NCBI GenBank assembly: GCA_900016875.1 | Contig: FCNR01000016.1 | Span: 1-52,334, forward strand | From: Eubacteriaceae bacterium CHKCI004 | GTDB lineage: Bacteria > Bacillota > Clostridia > Lachnospirales > Lachnospiraceae | Length of the DNA: 52,334 nucleotides | Reading direction: 5' to 3' | Shown here: positions 1-8,841 of the stretch, piece after piece | Layout: every line of letters starts with the position of its first letter | Position numbering within the stretch: the first letter of the stretch is position 1 | Made by a program: the position numbers and the translations under genes | Notes under the pieces: model-generated | What the model saw: the letters and a program-made list of their open reading frames with translations, nothing else | Databases searched by the model: none | What the model was told of the DNA's origin: nothing

Positions 1-509
1 CAAGGAGGGAAATACCCGGCATATATGCCAGAAATCCCAGCATAATACTACAAAATATGAATTTTTCAAGGTACTATAGGTACAGGGCGCAACTAATTAT
101 ATAGTTTCGACCCCAACATCATAATATACTAGTATAAACAATTTTTCAATGAAATAAACATTAAAAAATTATTAACCATTTGTTTTATTAAAATATTTAT
201 CTATAGAAAAGTCAAGAGTTAAAATTTTTTCATACATACACTATACTAAATTGTCTGTTTTGTTTAAAAATGATAAATATTTTCCATTTACTTGTCAGGC
301 TGATATGCTATAATTGTAAAAGTAATTGAGAATAAGTATCGGTTACGACAATTTTAAATGGGAAAATTATTTTAGGAAATCATTTTATTTACAGCCTGTT
401 ATCTCCATTTTTGTATATAGCAGGATCTATTTAACTTCTATTTTCTATTATATCCATAATTTTATTTAAAAATGAATATGAAAACATATTTACAGAACAG
501 GAGAAAAGA
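1..509. other. AT-rich leader region, no gene
   Basis: No coding frame of note is seen here. A 12-base palindrome (GGCATATATGCC, 18-29) lies inside a flanking GGGA/TCCC pair and may be the tail of a structure belonging to a gene left of the window. From about 120 to 300 the sequence is extremely AT-rich. I see no cobalamin riboswitch box, although a cobalt transporter operon follows. Confidence 0.6.
287..314 (+). promoter_or_regulatory. Putative promoter of the cbi operon
   Basis: TTTACT (287-292) and TATAAT (309-314) are separated by 16 bases. An imperfect inverted repeat just downstream (about 327-342, TTGAGAATAAGTATC) resembles the 7-1-7 pattern of Fur/PerR-type metalloregulator sites. 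That resemblance is weak and no regulator is assigned. The predicted transcript would have a 5' leader of about 190 bases. Confidence 0.4.
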
Positions 510-1349
510 ATGAACAGGATATCCGGAGGCGGACATGGGCAGAGAGGATTCGGGCACAAACACGGCGGTTCGATTTTGTCAGTGGATTATTTTGCCTATG
601 CGTCTGCTTTAAGAAAATGGAATGCGTCCTTTAAGGTGGTATTTGCCATAATAAGCCTTTTGCTGTGCATTATACTGGACAATATTTATGTTTCCGCAGT
701 GGTGATTTTGGTAATGGGATATCTTACGGTGGTGATCGGGGGACTGTCTTTTCACCATTATATTTCTATGATGCTCATCCCTATAGTGTTTTTAATATTT
801 GGAAGCATTGCCATCGCCGCAGGGTTTTCACTGGAGCCGGTGGGACAGTATCAGTTCAGAGTGTTTCATCTGTTTTACATATATTGCTCAGATCATAGTC
901 TTCTGCGGGCGGCGGGGCTTATATTAAAGGCTCTGGGAGCTGTGAGTGCTCTTTATATGATGACGCTGACGACGCCTCTGGGGGAACTCATTACAGTGTT
1001 TAGAAAAGCGCATGTTCCAAAGGTGATCGTGGAATTGATGAACATGATATACCGTTACATTTTTATCATGATGGAAACGCACAGCCGGATGAAAAATTCG
1101 GCGGAATCCAGACTTGGATATGTGGATTTCAGAACTTCCTGCTATTCTTTTGGACAGGTGGCCAGTAATCTGCTGATTGTGTCACTGAAACGGGGAAATG
1201 ATTATTATAATGCTCTGGAGTCACGGTGCTATGATGGCGAGCTGCGTTTTCTGGAAGAAGAGAAACCGGTAAAAGGGAAACAGGTTGTGCTGGCGGCGGC
1301 GTTTGTACTGGTTCTGTTGGGAATCAGGATTCTGACCGGAAGTTGTTAA
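510..1349 (+). CDS. cbiQ: Cobalt ECF transporter T component CbiQ
   Basis: This is the transmembrane coupling (T) subunit of an energy-coupling factor transporter; it links the substrate-binding CbiM/CbiN to the ATPase in the membrane. The 279-residue protein has several hydrophobic segments, beginning near residues 40-75 and ending with one at the C terminus. Near residue 240 it has ESRCYDG, which matches the position of the Ala-Arg-Gly-type coupling motif of this family. The N terminus is Gly/His-rich (GGGHGQRGFGHKHGG), which might bind metal; that is inference. The start is preceded by AGGAG with good spacing. It is the first gene of a Q-O-M-N operon, whereas the commonly described order is M-N-Q-O. 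Cobalt rather than nickel is inferred from CbiN downstream. Confidence 0.88.
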   Translation: MNRISGGGHGQRGFGHKHGGSILSVDYFAYASALRKWNASFKVVFAIISLLLCIILDNIYVSAVVILVMGYLTVVIGGLSFHHYISMMLIPIVFLIFGSIAIAAGFSLEPVGQYQFRVFHLFYIYCSDHSLLRAAGLILKALGAVSALYMMTLTTPLGELITVFRKAHVPKVIVELMNMIYRYIFIMMETHSRMKNSAESRLGYVDFRTSCYSFGQVASNLLIVSLKRGNDYYNALESRCYDGELRFLEEEKPVKGKQVVLAAAFVLVLLGIRILTGSC

Positions 1350-1418
1350 GATTTCCGCGTTTTTGAATCAGCATTAATTTAAGAAAAAATTGGACAGATT
1401 AAGGCAGTGTGAAACAAG

Positions 1419-2288
1419 ATGAATTTGTTTAAGAAGAAAAAAGAACTACATAAGGAAACGGACGCCCCTATCTTAGAAGTACGGGATCTGCATTTTACCT
1501 ATAATGATGAAAAGCATGCCCTGAACGGTGTAGATCTGAAGATTTATGAAGGTGAAAAGATTGCTGTGCTGGGGTCCAATGGAGCGGGAAAGTCGACATT
1601 TTTTCTGAATATCAACGGTGTGCTGAAGCCTCATGAGGGAGAGATATTTTATCGTGGAGAGAAAATCACAAAAAAGAGATTAAATCATCTGCGAAAGAAT
1701 GTAGGTATTGTGTTTCAGGATGCGGATAATCAGATTATCGCTTCCACGGTTATGGCAGAGGTTTCTTTTGGACCCATGAACCTGAAGCTTCCCAGGGAAG
1801 AGGTGCTGCGCCGGGTGGACAAGGCTCTTGATTATATGAATATAACAGAGTTCCGGGATCGGCCTCCTCATTATCTGAGCGGCGGAGAGAAGAAACGTGT
1901 CAGTATCGCGGATATTATCGCCATGGAATCGGAGGTGATTATTTTTGATGAACCGACGGCAGCTCTGGATCCTCTCAATGCACAGATGCTGGAAGAGGTT
2001 CTCCACAAAATGGGGCAGGAGGGCAGGACGATTCTTCTGTCAACCCATGATGTGGATTTTGCCTATCGCTGGGCGGAGAGGGTGATCGTGTTCTGCCAGG
2101 GAAAAGTGATTGCGGACGATACGCCGCTTCGTGTATTTAAGCAGGAAGAGATATTGAAAAAGGCTAATCTGAAGCATCCGGTATTATTTGATGTTTATGA
2201 TATTTTGAGGGAAAAAGGGATAGTTCCTGACGGAGATTTGTATCCGAAAAATGTGCAGGAATTTGAGACAATGATGAAAAGCCTGTAA
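1419..2288 (+). CDS. cbiO: Cobalt ECF transporter ATP-binding protein CbiO
   Basis: This is the ABC ATPase that powers the cobalt ECF transporter at the inner face of the membrane. The 289-residue protein has Walker A GSNGAGKST (52-60), a Q-loop with VFQDADNQ (about 98-105), the signature LSGGEKKRV (153-161), Walker B with IIFDEPT (about 174-180) and the switch histidine in STHD (H210). All catalytic motifs are intact. A C-terminal extension of about 60 residues after the nucleotide-binding core is usual for CbiO/EcfA proteins. It lies 69 bases after cbiQ and 30 before cbiM in the same direction, consistent with one transcript. Confidence 0.93.
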   Translation: MNLFKKKKELHKETDAPILEVRDLHFTYNDEKHALNGVDLKIYEGEKIAVLGSNGAGKSTFFLNINGVLKPHEGEIFYRGEKITKKRLNHLRKNVGIVFQDADNQIIASTVMAEVSFGPMNLKLPREEVLRRVDKALDYMNITEFRDRPPHYLSGGEKKRVSIADIIAMESEVIIFDEPTAALDPLNAQMLEEVLHKMGQEGRTILLSTHDVDFAYRWAERVIVFCQGKVIADDTPLRVFKQEEILKKANLKHPVLFDVYDILREKGIVPDGDLYPKNVQEFETMMKSL

Positions 2289-2318
2289 TCAGGTAAAAAT
2301 AAAGGAAAAGAGGAGAAA

Positions 2319-3056
2319 ATGATGTTAAAAAGAAAAGAAAAGCTGAGTATCCTGGGGTTTGCTCTATTAGTTATGATCGCGGTGGCGCCTGTGTCAAACG
2401 CCATGCATATCATGGAAGGATACCTTCCGCTGGCTCATTGCATTTTGTGGATGGTCATCTGTATCCCATTTCTTGTGATTGGTCTGCTTAATATTAAGAA
2501 AACGCTGGGAGAGGACAGGAGAACGCTGATGCTTCTTGCTCTGACAGGAGCCTTTGTGTTTGTACTTTCTTCTCTGAAGATTCCGTCTGTAACCGGAAGT
2601 TGTTCTCATATGACCGGTACAGGACTGGGCGCGATTTTGTTCGGCCCTTGTGTGACCAGTATACTCGGAATCATTGTTCTGTTATTCCAGGCTGTTCTGC
2701 TTGCTCACGGCGGGCTGACTACTCTGGGCGCCAACTGCTTTTCCATGGCCATCGCGGGACCGATCCTGGCTTATGCGGTATATAAACTGTTAATAAAAAT
2801 GAATGTGAATAAAAAAGTGACAGTTTTTCTTGCCGCTTTCCTGGGAGACTTGTTTACATATTGTGTAACCAGCGTGGAACTGGCGATCGCTTATCCGTCT
2901 GAGGTTGGCGGATTCGGAGCTTCCGTTATAAAATTCCTTGGAATCTTCGCCACCACACAGGTGCCTCTGGCAATCATTGAAGGTATTCTTACGGTTGTCA
3001 TTGTGATCGCGCTGGAGACATATGCCAGAAATGAACTGAAAAGTCTGAGCTTTTAA
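2319..3056 (+). CDS. cbiM: Cobalt transporter substrate-capture protein CbiM
   Basis: This is the integral-membrane S component that captures cobalt. The first 28 residues form a signal peptide ending SNA, after which the mature chain would begin MHIMEGYLP. In this family the exposed N-terminal Met-His amino group forms the metal site, so the cleavage predicted here recreates the known ligand geometry. Several further membrane segments follow, including the conserved [12 protein letters not shown] stretch near residue 92. AGGAG (2311-2315) is 3 bases from the ATG at 2319 and 6 from a second ATG at 2322, so the true start may be one codon later. Confidence 0.92.
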   Translation: MMLKRKEKLSILGFALLVMIAVAPVSNAMHIMEGYLPLAHCILWMVICIPFLVIGLLNIKKTLGEDRRTLMLLALTGAFVFVLSSLKIPSVTGSCSHMTGTGLGAILFGPCVTSILGIIVLLFQAVLLAHGGLTTLGANCFSMAIAGPILAYAVYKLLIKMNVNKKVTVFLAAFLGDLFTYCVTSVELAIAYPSEVGGFGASVIKFLGIFATTQVPLAIIEGILTVVIVIALETYARNELKSLSF

Positions 3057-3152
3057 CATATAAGAGATAATTCTGATGTGTGTTGAAATAATTAAGAATA
3101 CATCCGGTTTCCGGGCTGGTATGATCGGAATCCGGTGAAAGGGGAGTATAAA

Positions 3153-3518
3153 ATGAGTAAGAATACAAAAACAGTGATTATATTGCTGGTCATTGCGGTT
3201 TTGATCGCCATCGTACCTTTATTTGCGCTTCGCAACGCTGAATTTGGCGGCTCAGATGACGCGGGAAGCCAGATGATTTCCGAGATACAGGGAAAAGAAT
3301 ATGAGCCTTGGTTCACACCGGTGCTGGAAAATGCTCTGGGCGGGGAGCTTCCGGGAGAAGTGGAAAGTATGATATTCTGTGTGCAGACAGGTATAGGCGT
3401 CGGTATCGTTGCCTTTGTGCTGGGCCGTTATGTGGAACGGAAAAAATGGACGGATAAACTGCAGAAAGAGAATAAAGGGAATAACGTGGAGCAGAACGCC
3501 AAGACGGACATGGCGTGA
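3153..3518 (+). CDS. cbiN: Cobalt transport accessory protein CbiN
   Basis: CbiN is a small two-helix membrane protein that helps load cobalt into CbiM. The 121-residue protein has an N-terminal membrane helix (about 6-26), then an external loop with AEFGGSDD and the conserved YEPWF motif, then a second helix (about 80-98). These features are specific to CbiN and mark the operon as cobalt rather than nickel. The ATG at 3153 follows GGGGAG (3141-3146) with good spacing; a GTG at 3135 is in frame but is itself upstream of this site. The C-terminal tail is charged and Asn-rich. It is the last gene of the operon. Confidence 0.9.
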   Translation: MSKNTKTVIILLVIAVLIAIVPLFALRNAEFGGSDDAGSQMISEIQGKEYEPWFTPVLENALGGELPGEVESMIFCVQTGIGVGIVAFVLGRYVERKKWTDKLQKENKGNNVEQNAKTDMA

Positions 3519-3535
3519 TACATTTTCCACAAAAT

Positions 3536-3573
3536 AAAATCCGGAGGCCTTCACAGCCGCCGGATTTTTATTC
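3536..3573. terminator. Bidirectional terminator between cbiN and the LOG gene
   Basis: AAAATCCGG ... CCGGATTTTT forms a stem with A-rich and T-rich flanks on either side. It can end the cbi operon on the plus strand and the convergent LOG-family gene on the minus strand. Confidence 0.75.
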
Positions 3574-3589
3574 ATTTTATGAAACTCAA

Positions 3590-4144
3590 TTATTGTTCTA
3601 TCATTTCCTCGATGGCGTCTACGGTCTCCTCAGCTGTGCTGCACACCCGGAAAAGGGTCAGTGCCCGCTCGCGGATAAATCCCTTTTCGGTACATTCCTT
3701 CAAGAAAAGGATCATGTCGTCATAGTAGCCGTCTATGTTGTAAATTGCGATTGGCGCAGACTGCCTTCCCAGTTCCACCAATGTAAGTATCTGAAAGAAT
3801 TCATCAAAAGTGCCAATGCCGCCGGGAGCAATGACGAAAGCGTCAGCGTGGCTTTCCATGACATCTTTCCGCTGGCTCATGGTTTCTGTACGGATAATTT
3901 CCGTACAGTTTTTGTTGATGATTTCAAATTCATCCATAAAGTTTGGTACAACGCCGATGACGGTTCCGCCTTCCCGCGCGGCGCCGCGGGCACAGGCGCC
4001 CATAACTCCGCTGGCGCCTCCGCCGTATATAATCTGGTGGTGACGACGGGCAATCTCTTCTCCAAGCTTTTCTGTTTCTGTGATAAATACAGAGTCGATC
4101 TTATCGCTGGCGGCTCCGTATACGCATATGGTCATTTTACCCAT
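3590..4144 (-). CDS. LOG family protein (TIGR00730 type)
   Basis: It belongs to the LOG/lysine-decarboxylase-like family, whose characterised members are cytokinin-riboside-5'-monophosphate phosphoribohydrolases; in gut bacteria the true substrate is unknown. The 184-residue protein has a Rossmann-like fold with GGGASGVMG (41-49), a conserved SQRKDVM (90-96) and the family hallmark PGGIGTFDE (107-115). I place the start at the sixth codon of the longest frame because GGAGGT lies inside the first codons of that frame, 7 bases before this ATG. It is monocistronic, converges on cbiN and is divergent from the corrinoid activator. Confidence 0.85.
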   Translation of the reverse strand: MGKMTICVYGAASDKIDSVFITETEKLGEEIARRHHQIIYGGGASGVMGACARGAAREGGTVIGVVPNFMDEFEIINKNCTEIIRTETMSQRKDVMESHADAFVIAPGGIGTFDEFFQILTLVELGRQSAPIAIYNIDGYYDDMILFLKECTEKGFIRERALTLFRVCSTAEETVDAIEEMIEQ

Positions 4145-4203
4145 AATCAAGACCTCCATTTCTGCTGTTGTCTGTAAAACAAATTCAGCATATATGTATT
4201 AAA

Positions 4204-4232
4204 ATTATACCATTCAAAAGAATGAAAAACAA
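4204..4232 (-). promoter_or_regulatory. Promoter of the LOG-family gene
   Basis: Read on the minus strand, TTGTTT (4232-4227) and TATAAT (4209-4204) are 17 bases apart, about 60 bases upstream of the chosen start. Confidence 0.6.
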
Positions 4233-4328
4233 CAGCAGACAAAGTCTTTTCATGAAAAACATATATTTTTCATATATTTGCCCGTCCGCAGAAAAGCCGT
4301 GAAATCTGGAAATATTTTAATCAGGAAG

Positions 4329-4356
4329 TTTACAAATACGACGGCCATTGTATAAT
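4329..4356 (+). promoter_or_regulatory. Promoter of the corrinoid activator gene
   Basis: TTTACA (4329-4334) and TATAAT (4351-4356) are 16 bases apart. Transcription would begin near 4363, which excludes the TTG at 4348 as the protein start and supports the GTG at 4408. Confidence 0.65.
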
Positions 4357-4407
4357 AACAGAAAAAAGATGACAGGAAGTAAGTATCTGAAAAGAAGGAG
4401 GCAGAAT

Positions 4408-6144
4408 GTGAGATATCATATAAGATTTATGAATCAGAATACAGAGATTTTTGTGGAGAGGGGAACGTTGGCTCAGGCATGCGCCGGAGCAGGTTATCCG
4501 CTTAATCTGGTCTGCGGAGGAAAGGGTACTTGCGGTAAATGTAAGATTAAAGTGAAAAGAAACGGAGTACTGACGGAGGTTCTGGCCTGCAGGGAGAAAG
4601 TGCGGCAGGATGAGGAGGTGTATCTGGAAGAAAATGACTATATTCATGAAGGAAATGTTCTCACAAAAAGCAGTTTGTCCGGCGTTGGTTTTTGTCCGTC
4701 CGTGAGGAAGGTGTATCAGAGAAAAGAGGAGCTCATGCCGGAACACAGCGGCTCTTTTCTGGCGTGTGCGGGCATTCCGGTCATGCGGAAGTTTGCTGCG
4801 TTCAGTGCGGATTATGATTTTGAAGGATGTACTTTTGTATACTATGAGGACAGAATCATCGACGTACAGGAGGGAAACACGGTAAATGTTTGTTATGGAG
4901 CGGCAGTTGATATAGGAACCACCACCGTCGTGTGCTATATTTATGATCTGGCAAATAATCATCTTGTGACGACAAAATCAGGGCTTAATAAGCAGATTAT
5001 TCATGGGGCCGATGTGATAGCGAGAAATGCTTTTGCCCGGGAGTGTCCGGAGAATCTTGAAGAATTACAGCGGCTCATTCAGGAAACGATCAATGGGATG
5101 CTTGATGAGGCGATGGAAGAGAATCCGCAGATCAGGGAGAATCTTTACCATATGGTTATCTGTGGCAACAGCACCATGCAGCATTTGTTTTACGGGCTGA
5201 ATCCGGCAAATCTTGGCGTGAGACCCTTTGCTAATATCACGGCGGAACCGGTCGTCAGCAGCGCAAAAGAGGCGGGTATAAACATTGCGCCGGAGGGTGT
5301 GGTGGAATTCCTGCCGCTGCTGGGAGGCTTTGTGGGAGCAGACACGGCCGCTGTCCTGCTGACGCTGGAAGAGGACGAAAAAAAATATATCATGGTAGAT
5401 CTTGGAACTAATGGGGAAATAGGCGTGGGAAACTACGACAGATTTCTTATTGCATCCACTGCCTGCGGGCCGGCATTGGAGGGAGGAAATATTGCCTGTG
5501 GTATGAGAGGCGCCGCGGGAGCCATTGAAAAAATCTCCATTGATGGTGATGAGGTCAAACTGAAAGTGATTGGAAATACCAGTCCCGCAGGATTATGCGG
5601 TTCTGCTGTCGTCGACGCTGTGGCGGAGCTCCGGAAGGTGGGACTCATTGATGAAACAGGTCTTCTGCTTTCCGCTGAGAAGTATGAAAAGACACATCCG
5701 GGAAGCCGTCTCTGTGAGAGACTTCGGGAAGTGGGAGAATATAATATGGCATTCTTTTTTACGGATGGAGAAAACGCAGTTTATCTTAGCCAGAAGGATA
5801 TCCGGCAGATTCAGCTTGCCAAAAGCTCTATCTATTCCGGCTGTATGACTCTGCTGGCAGAGTATGGCATGACGCCTGATGATGTGGATTCTCTGATACT
5901 GGCAGGCGCTTTCGGCAACTACATAGATATCGATAATGCTCTTTCTATTGGCATGCTGCCGCCTGTAGCCAGAGAAAAGATCCTGTCTGTCGGCAACGGC
6001 GCTGGCAAAGGGATACAGGCATTGCTTCTGGATTCTTCCTTCCGCAGAAAGCTGCAGAAGATACGGGCAAACAGTACGCACATTGAACTGGCAGACAACC
6101 AGAACTTCATGGAGCAGTATATAATGAATATGAATTTCAGATGA
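4408..6144 (+). CDS. RACo-like reductive activator of corrinoid proteins (2Fe-2S + ASKHA ATPase)
   Basis: This family uses ATP hydrolysis to drive electron transfer that re-reduces inactive cob(II)alamin to cob(I)alamin in corrinoid methyl-transfer proteins. In the 578-residue protein, residues 1-80 form a plant-type ferredoxin domain with ligands C36, C42, C45 and C61 (C-x5-C-x2-C-x15-C). A linker follows, then a DUF4445/ASKHA ATPase domain starting near residue 167 with DIGTTTV and containing later glycine-rich phosphate loops (VDLGTNGE, LAGAFGN). The GTG start at 4408 is 6 bases after AAGGAGG (4395-4401); an overlapping ATG is followed directly by TGA. No methyltransferase or corrinoid protein lies beside it, so its partner is encoded elsewhere. 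The nearby cobalt transporter is thematically consistent. Confidence 0.85.
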   Translation: MRYHIRFMNQNTEIFVERGTLAQACAGAGYPLNLVCGGKGTCGKCKIKVKRNGVLTEVLACREKVRQDEEVYLEENDYIHEGNVLTKSSLSGVGFCPSVRKVYQRKEELMPEHSGSFLACAGIPVMRKFAAFSADYDFEGCTFVYYEDRIIDVQEGNTVNVCYGAAVDIGTTTVVCYIYDLANNHLVTTKSGLNKQIIHGADVIARNAFARECPENLEELQRLIQETINGMLDEAMEENPQIRENLYHMVICGNSTMQHLFYGLNPANLGVRPFANITAEPVVSSAKEAGINIAPEGVVEFLPLLGGFVGADTAAVLLTLEEDEKKYIMVDLGTNGEIGVGNYDRFLIASTACGPALEGGNIACGMRGAAGAIEKISIDGDEVKLKVIGNTSPAGLCGSAVVDAVAELRKVGLIDETGLLLSAEKYEKTHPGSRLCERLREVGEYNMAFFFTDGENAVYLSQKDIRQIQLAKSSIYSGCMTLLAEYGMTPDDVDSLILAGAFGNYIDIDNALSIGMLPPVAREKILSVGNGAGKGIQALLLDSSFRRKLQKIRANSTHIELADNQNFMEQYIMNMNFR

Positions 6145-6191
6145 GAAAGGCAAAGTTATAAGCAATAGAAGCTGTATACACTCGATTTTTC

Positions 6192-6220
6192 TTGCAGTTT
6201 CCAGGGTTTGAATATATAAT
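6192..6220 (+). promoter_or_regulatory. Promoter upstream of the pyruvyl transferase-like gene
   Basis: TTGCAG (6192-6197) and TATAAT (6215-6220) have ideal 17-base spacing. It may be the main promoter of the sulfation block. The following leader (to 6340) is AT-rich and has no other clear signal. Confidence 0.6.
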
Positions 6221-6340
6221 AAATTAACGTGTAATAATTATGTAATAATCTATAACACAAAAGTGAAAATACCGCACAGAGACCTGCAGATGCCGGAGAG
6301 GGACATGGCGGCGGCAGGGCGGTATCTGAAAGGAGTAAAT

Positions 6341-7741
6341 GTGAAAAAAATATTGATGCGCTCGGCTATGCCTTTTGGAGAAGAACGTACCATTTCCGAG
6401 ATCCTCATAGAGAATCTTATTGGAAACAACACCGGTAATCTGATTTTCCAGTCCAGCCTGGCGCGGGCAGTGATGACGGGAGATACAGAGATTACCACCA
6501 TAAGGACAGATTTGATATATTCAGAGGAACAGGTGGAACGATGGAACGCGGAATATGATATGTTTCTGATTCCGCTGGCCAATGCCTTCCGCACCACATT
6601 TAAAAAAGAACTGAAAATGCTCACAGACCTTGTGAAGCGTCTGACCATCCCTTGTGTGGTCGTGGGCGTGGGACTTGCCAGAAGCCTGAGGTCAAACAAA
6701 TGGACCTTCCTTCACGATGAGGAATCCACCGCTTTTGTGCGGGCGGTTCTGGAGAAGTCTTCCATCATCGGCGTGAGGGGTGAGATCACAGCAGAATATC
6801 TGAAACAGAAAGGGTTCCGTCCGGAGAAGGATTTCACTGTCATCGGATGTCCCTCACTGTATATGTTTGGAGATGCTCTTCCGGTACCGAAGCAGACGGA
6901 GCTCTCTCCAAAGTCAAAGGTGACCATGAATTTTAAAGCAGGTCTTCCGGAGAATCTGTATACTTTCCTGCGGGAGCAGGGAGAACGTTTTGACCATTCT
7001 GTTTTTATTACGCAGGTGATTGAGGAGATAAGAACGGTCTACGTAGGAGAACCGTATTTTACTGAGGAAAATAAAGATAAGATTCCGGCAGATTATCCTA
7101 TGCATTTCGATCACCCGATGATGCAGGATGACCGTATCGTCGGAGTTTTGGATATTGATTCCTGGTTCAATTTTCTCAGTCAGCAGGATTTTAACTTTGG
7201 TAGCCGTATTCACGGAAATATTGCCGCGGTTCTTTCTGGTGTTCCGTGTTATATTTATGCCGGGGACTGCAGAGTAAAAGAACTGGCGGATTTTCATCAT
7301 ATCCCGTGTATAACAGCAGGTGATCTCGAAGACGGAATGGATGTGATCGACATGTATGAGAAGGCAGATTACAGCCGTCTGCATGCAGGACATAAAGATC
7401 GTGTGAGTCATTATCTTGATTTTCTGGACGTCAATAAGGTGCCGCGGCTTTCCCGGGAACAGCTCAGTGGAGCGGACACGCCTTTTGACCGTATGAATGC
7501 GCAATTGAAGAAACCGGGACTCATTCATCCGTTTCCGGTAGTCGGCACGTTACAGCAGGAGCGGCGTCTGGCAGAATATTTCGGAAAATACCGCCGGGAA
7601 AGTATGGAAACTCTCCAAACAGCGGATAATCAGAGTAAGAAGATCGCTTCTTTAAATAAGGAGAAGGAAGTGCTTCAAAGGGAGCTGGCGGAGATAAAAA
7701 ACAGCCGCCTTTATAAAATAAAATCTTTCATGAAGCGTTAA
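6341..7741 (+). CDS. Polysaccharide pyruvyl transferase family protein
   Basis: Family members (CsaB/WcaK type) transfer pyruvate ketals from phosphoenolpyruvate to sugars of cell-surface polymers; the substrate here is unknown. The 466-residue protein has an N-terminal Asn/Gly-rich segment (NNTGNLIFQ, near residue 27) and the family signature FGSRIHGNIAAVLSGVPC (about 287-304) that holds the conserved Arg and His. The last 50 residues form a short coiled coil and a basic tail (SRLYKIKSFMKR), as in many bacterial glycosyltransferases. The GTG at 6341 follows AAGGAG with good spacing; the longest frame begins 26 codons earlier without a comparable site. It is followed 196 bases later by cysD, which suggests surface-polymer modification as a shared theme. 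Confidence 0.78.
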   Translation: MKKILMRSAMPFGEERTISEILIENLIGNNTGNLIFQSSLARAVMTGDTEITTIRTDLIYSEEQVERWNAEYDMFLIPLANAFRTTFKKELKMLTDLVKRLTIPCVVVGVGLARSLRSNKWTFLHDEESTAFVRAVLEKSSIIGVRGEITAEYLKQKGFRPEKDFTVIGCPSLYMFGDALPVPKQTELSPKSKVTMNFKAGLPENLYTFLREQGERFDHSVFITQVIEEIRTVYVGEPYFTEENKDKIPADYPMHFDHPMMQDDRIVGVLDIDSWFNFLSQQDFNFGSRIHGNIAAVLSGVPCYIYAGDCRVKELADFHHIPCITAGDLEDGMDVIDMYEKADYSRLHAGHKDRVSHYLDFLDVNKVPRLSREQLSGADTPFDRMNAQLKKPGLIHPFPVVGTLQQERRLAEYFGKYRRESMETLQTADNQSKKIASLNKEKEVLQRELAEIKNSRLYKIKSFMKR

Positions 7742-7862
7742 CATTTCAGTGATATAATAATTGCGACGGGATGCGGCAGGTGTCCCGGAATCGTTAATAC
7801 CAGAGGCAGGGGCCGGGAAAGCTCCTTCTCTGTTGTTATATATTTTACTATTAATATTTTCT

Positions 7863-7906
7863 GACGCCGGGAGCCTGTGGAAAATGTACAGGAGCCCGCA
7901 GGCGTC
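7863..7906 (+). promoter_or_regulatory. Long hairpin in the cysD leader
   Basis: GACGCC (7863-7868) pairs with GGCGTC (7901-7906), then GGG with CCC, then CCTGT (7874-7878) with ACAGG (7888-7892), with a symmetric AG/AG internal loop and a GCA bulge. No T-tract follows, so it is not an ordinary terminator. It ends about 32 bases before the cysD start codon, leaving the AGGAGT site (7925-7930) free. It could stabilise the transcript or act as a cis-regulatory element; no known riboswitch consensus is recognised. Confidence 0.55.
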
Positions 7907-7937
7907 CCGACAAATCTACAGAATAGGAGTAAGATTC

Positions 7938-8840
7938 ATGAGTGATATGACACATCTTGATGCGTTGGAAGCGGAAGCGATATACATCATGCGTGAGGTT
8001 GTAGCAGAATGTGAGAAGCCGGTAATGCTGTATTCCATCGGTAAAGACTCTTCTGTCATGCTGCATCTGGCTTTAAAGGCATTTTATCCGGAAAAACCGC
8101 CGTTTCCGTTCCTTCACGTGAATACCACATGGAAATTTAAGGAAATGATTGAATTCCGCGATAAAACAGCAGAAAAATACGGCCTGGAAATGATTGAATA
8201 TATCAATCAGGACGGCGTTGCCCAGGGAATCAACCCTTTTGACCATGGCGCAGCATATACAGATATTATGAAGACTCAGGCGTTAAAGCAGGCTTTGGAT
8301 AAATACGGATTTACCGCAGCTTTCGGCGGCGGCCGGCGTGACGAGGAGAAGTCCCGTGCCAAGGAGCGTATATTCTCTTTCCGTAATTCCAGCCATGCAT
8401 GGGATCCAAAGAATCAGCGTCCGGAAATGTGGAAGCTTTATAATACACAGATTCATCAGGGTGAGGAAATGCGTGTTTTCCCAATTTCCAACTGGACAGA
8501 GTCAGATATCTGGCAGTATATTAAGAGAGAAAATATTGAGATCGTACCGTTATATTTTGCAGCGGATCGTCCGTTTGTCAGAAGAGACGGCAATATCATC
8601 ATGGTGGATGATGACAGAATGCGTCTGAGAGAGGGCGAGAAGATTGAACATGGAAGTATTCGTTTCCGTACTCTCGGATGCTATCCGCTGACCGGTGGTA
8701 TTGAGAGTACAGCAAATACTCTGGATGCTATCATCGATGAAACTCTGAGTGCTGTATCGTCAGAACGTACCAGTCGTGTGATCGACAGTGACGGCGGAGC
8801 AGCCAGCATGGAAAAGAGAAAGAGGGAGGGTTACTTCTAA
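7938..8840 (+). CDS. cysD: Sulfate adenylyltransferase subunit 2 (ATP sulfurylase small subunit)
   Basis: CysD catalyses adenylation of sulfate to APS, together with the GTPase CysN. The 300-residue protein is full length for the family (about 300). It has the N-type ATP pyrophosphatase loop SIGKDS (33-38), [11 protein letters not shown] near residue 72 and the [15 protein letters not shown] block at about 130-145. The ATG at 7938 follows AGGAGT; the longest frame adds 59 residues that do not belong to the family and overlaps the leader hairpin, so it is rejected. The stop is 1 base before the cysNC start, so the two are translationally linked. Codons such as CGT, GGT and ATC are frequent, which suggests strong expression. 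Confidence 0.95.
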   Translation: MSDMTHLDALEAEAIYIMREVVAECEKPVMLYSIGKDSSVMLHLALKAFYPEKPPFPFLHVNTTWKFKEMIEFRDKTAEKYGLEMIEYINQDGVAQGINPFDHGAAYTDIMKTQALKQALDKYGFTAAFGGGRRDEEKSRAKERIFSFRNSSHAWDPKNQRPEMWKLYNTQIHQGEEMRVFPISNWTESDIWQYIKRENIEIVPLYFAADRPFVRRDGNIIMVDDDRMRLREGEKIEHGSIRFRTLGCYPLTGGIESTANTLDAIIDETLSAVSSERTSRVIDSDGGAASMEKRKREGYF

Positions 8841-8841
8841 A

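Noticed and set aside
1-509. Cobalamin or NiCo riboswitch upstream of the cobalt transporter
   Set aside because: No recognisable conserved box was found by eye; not reported as a feature without a model search.
7761-7937. Longer N terminus for CysD
   Set aside because: The extra 59 residues run through the leader hairpin and do not resemble CysD; the ATG at 7938 has a good ribosome binding site and gives the usual family length.
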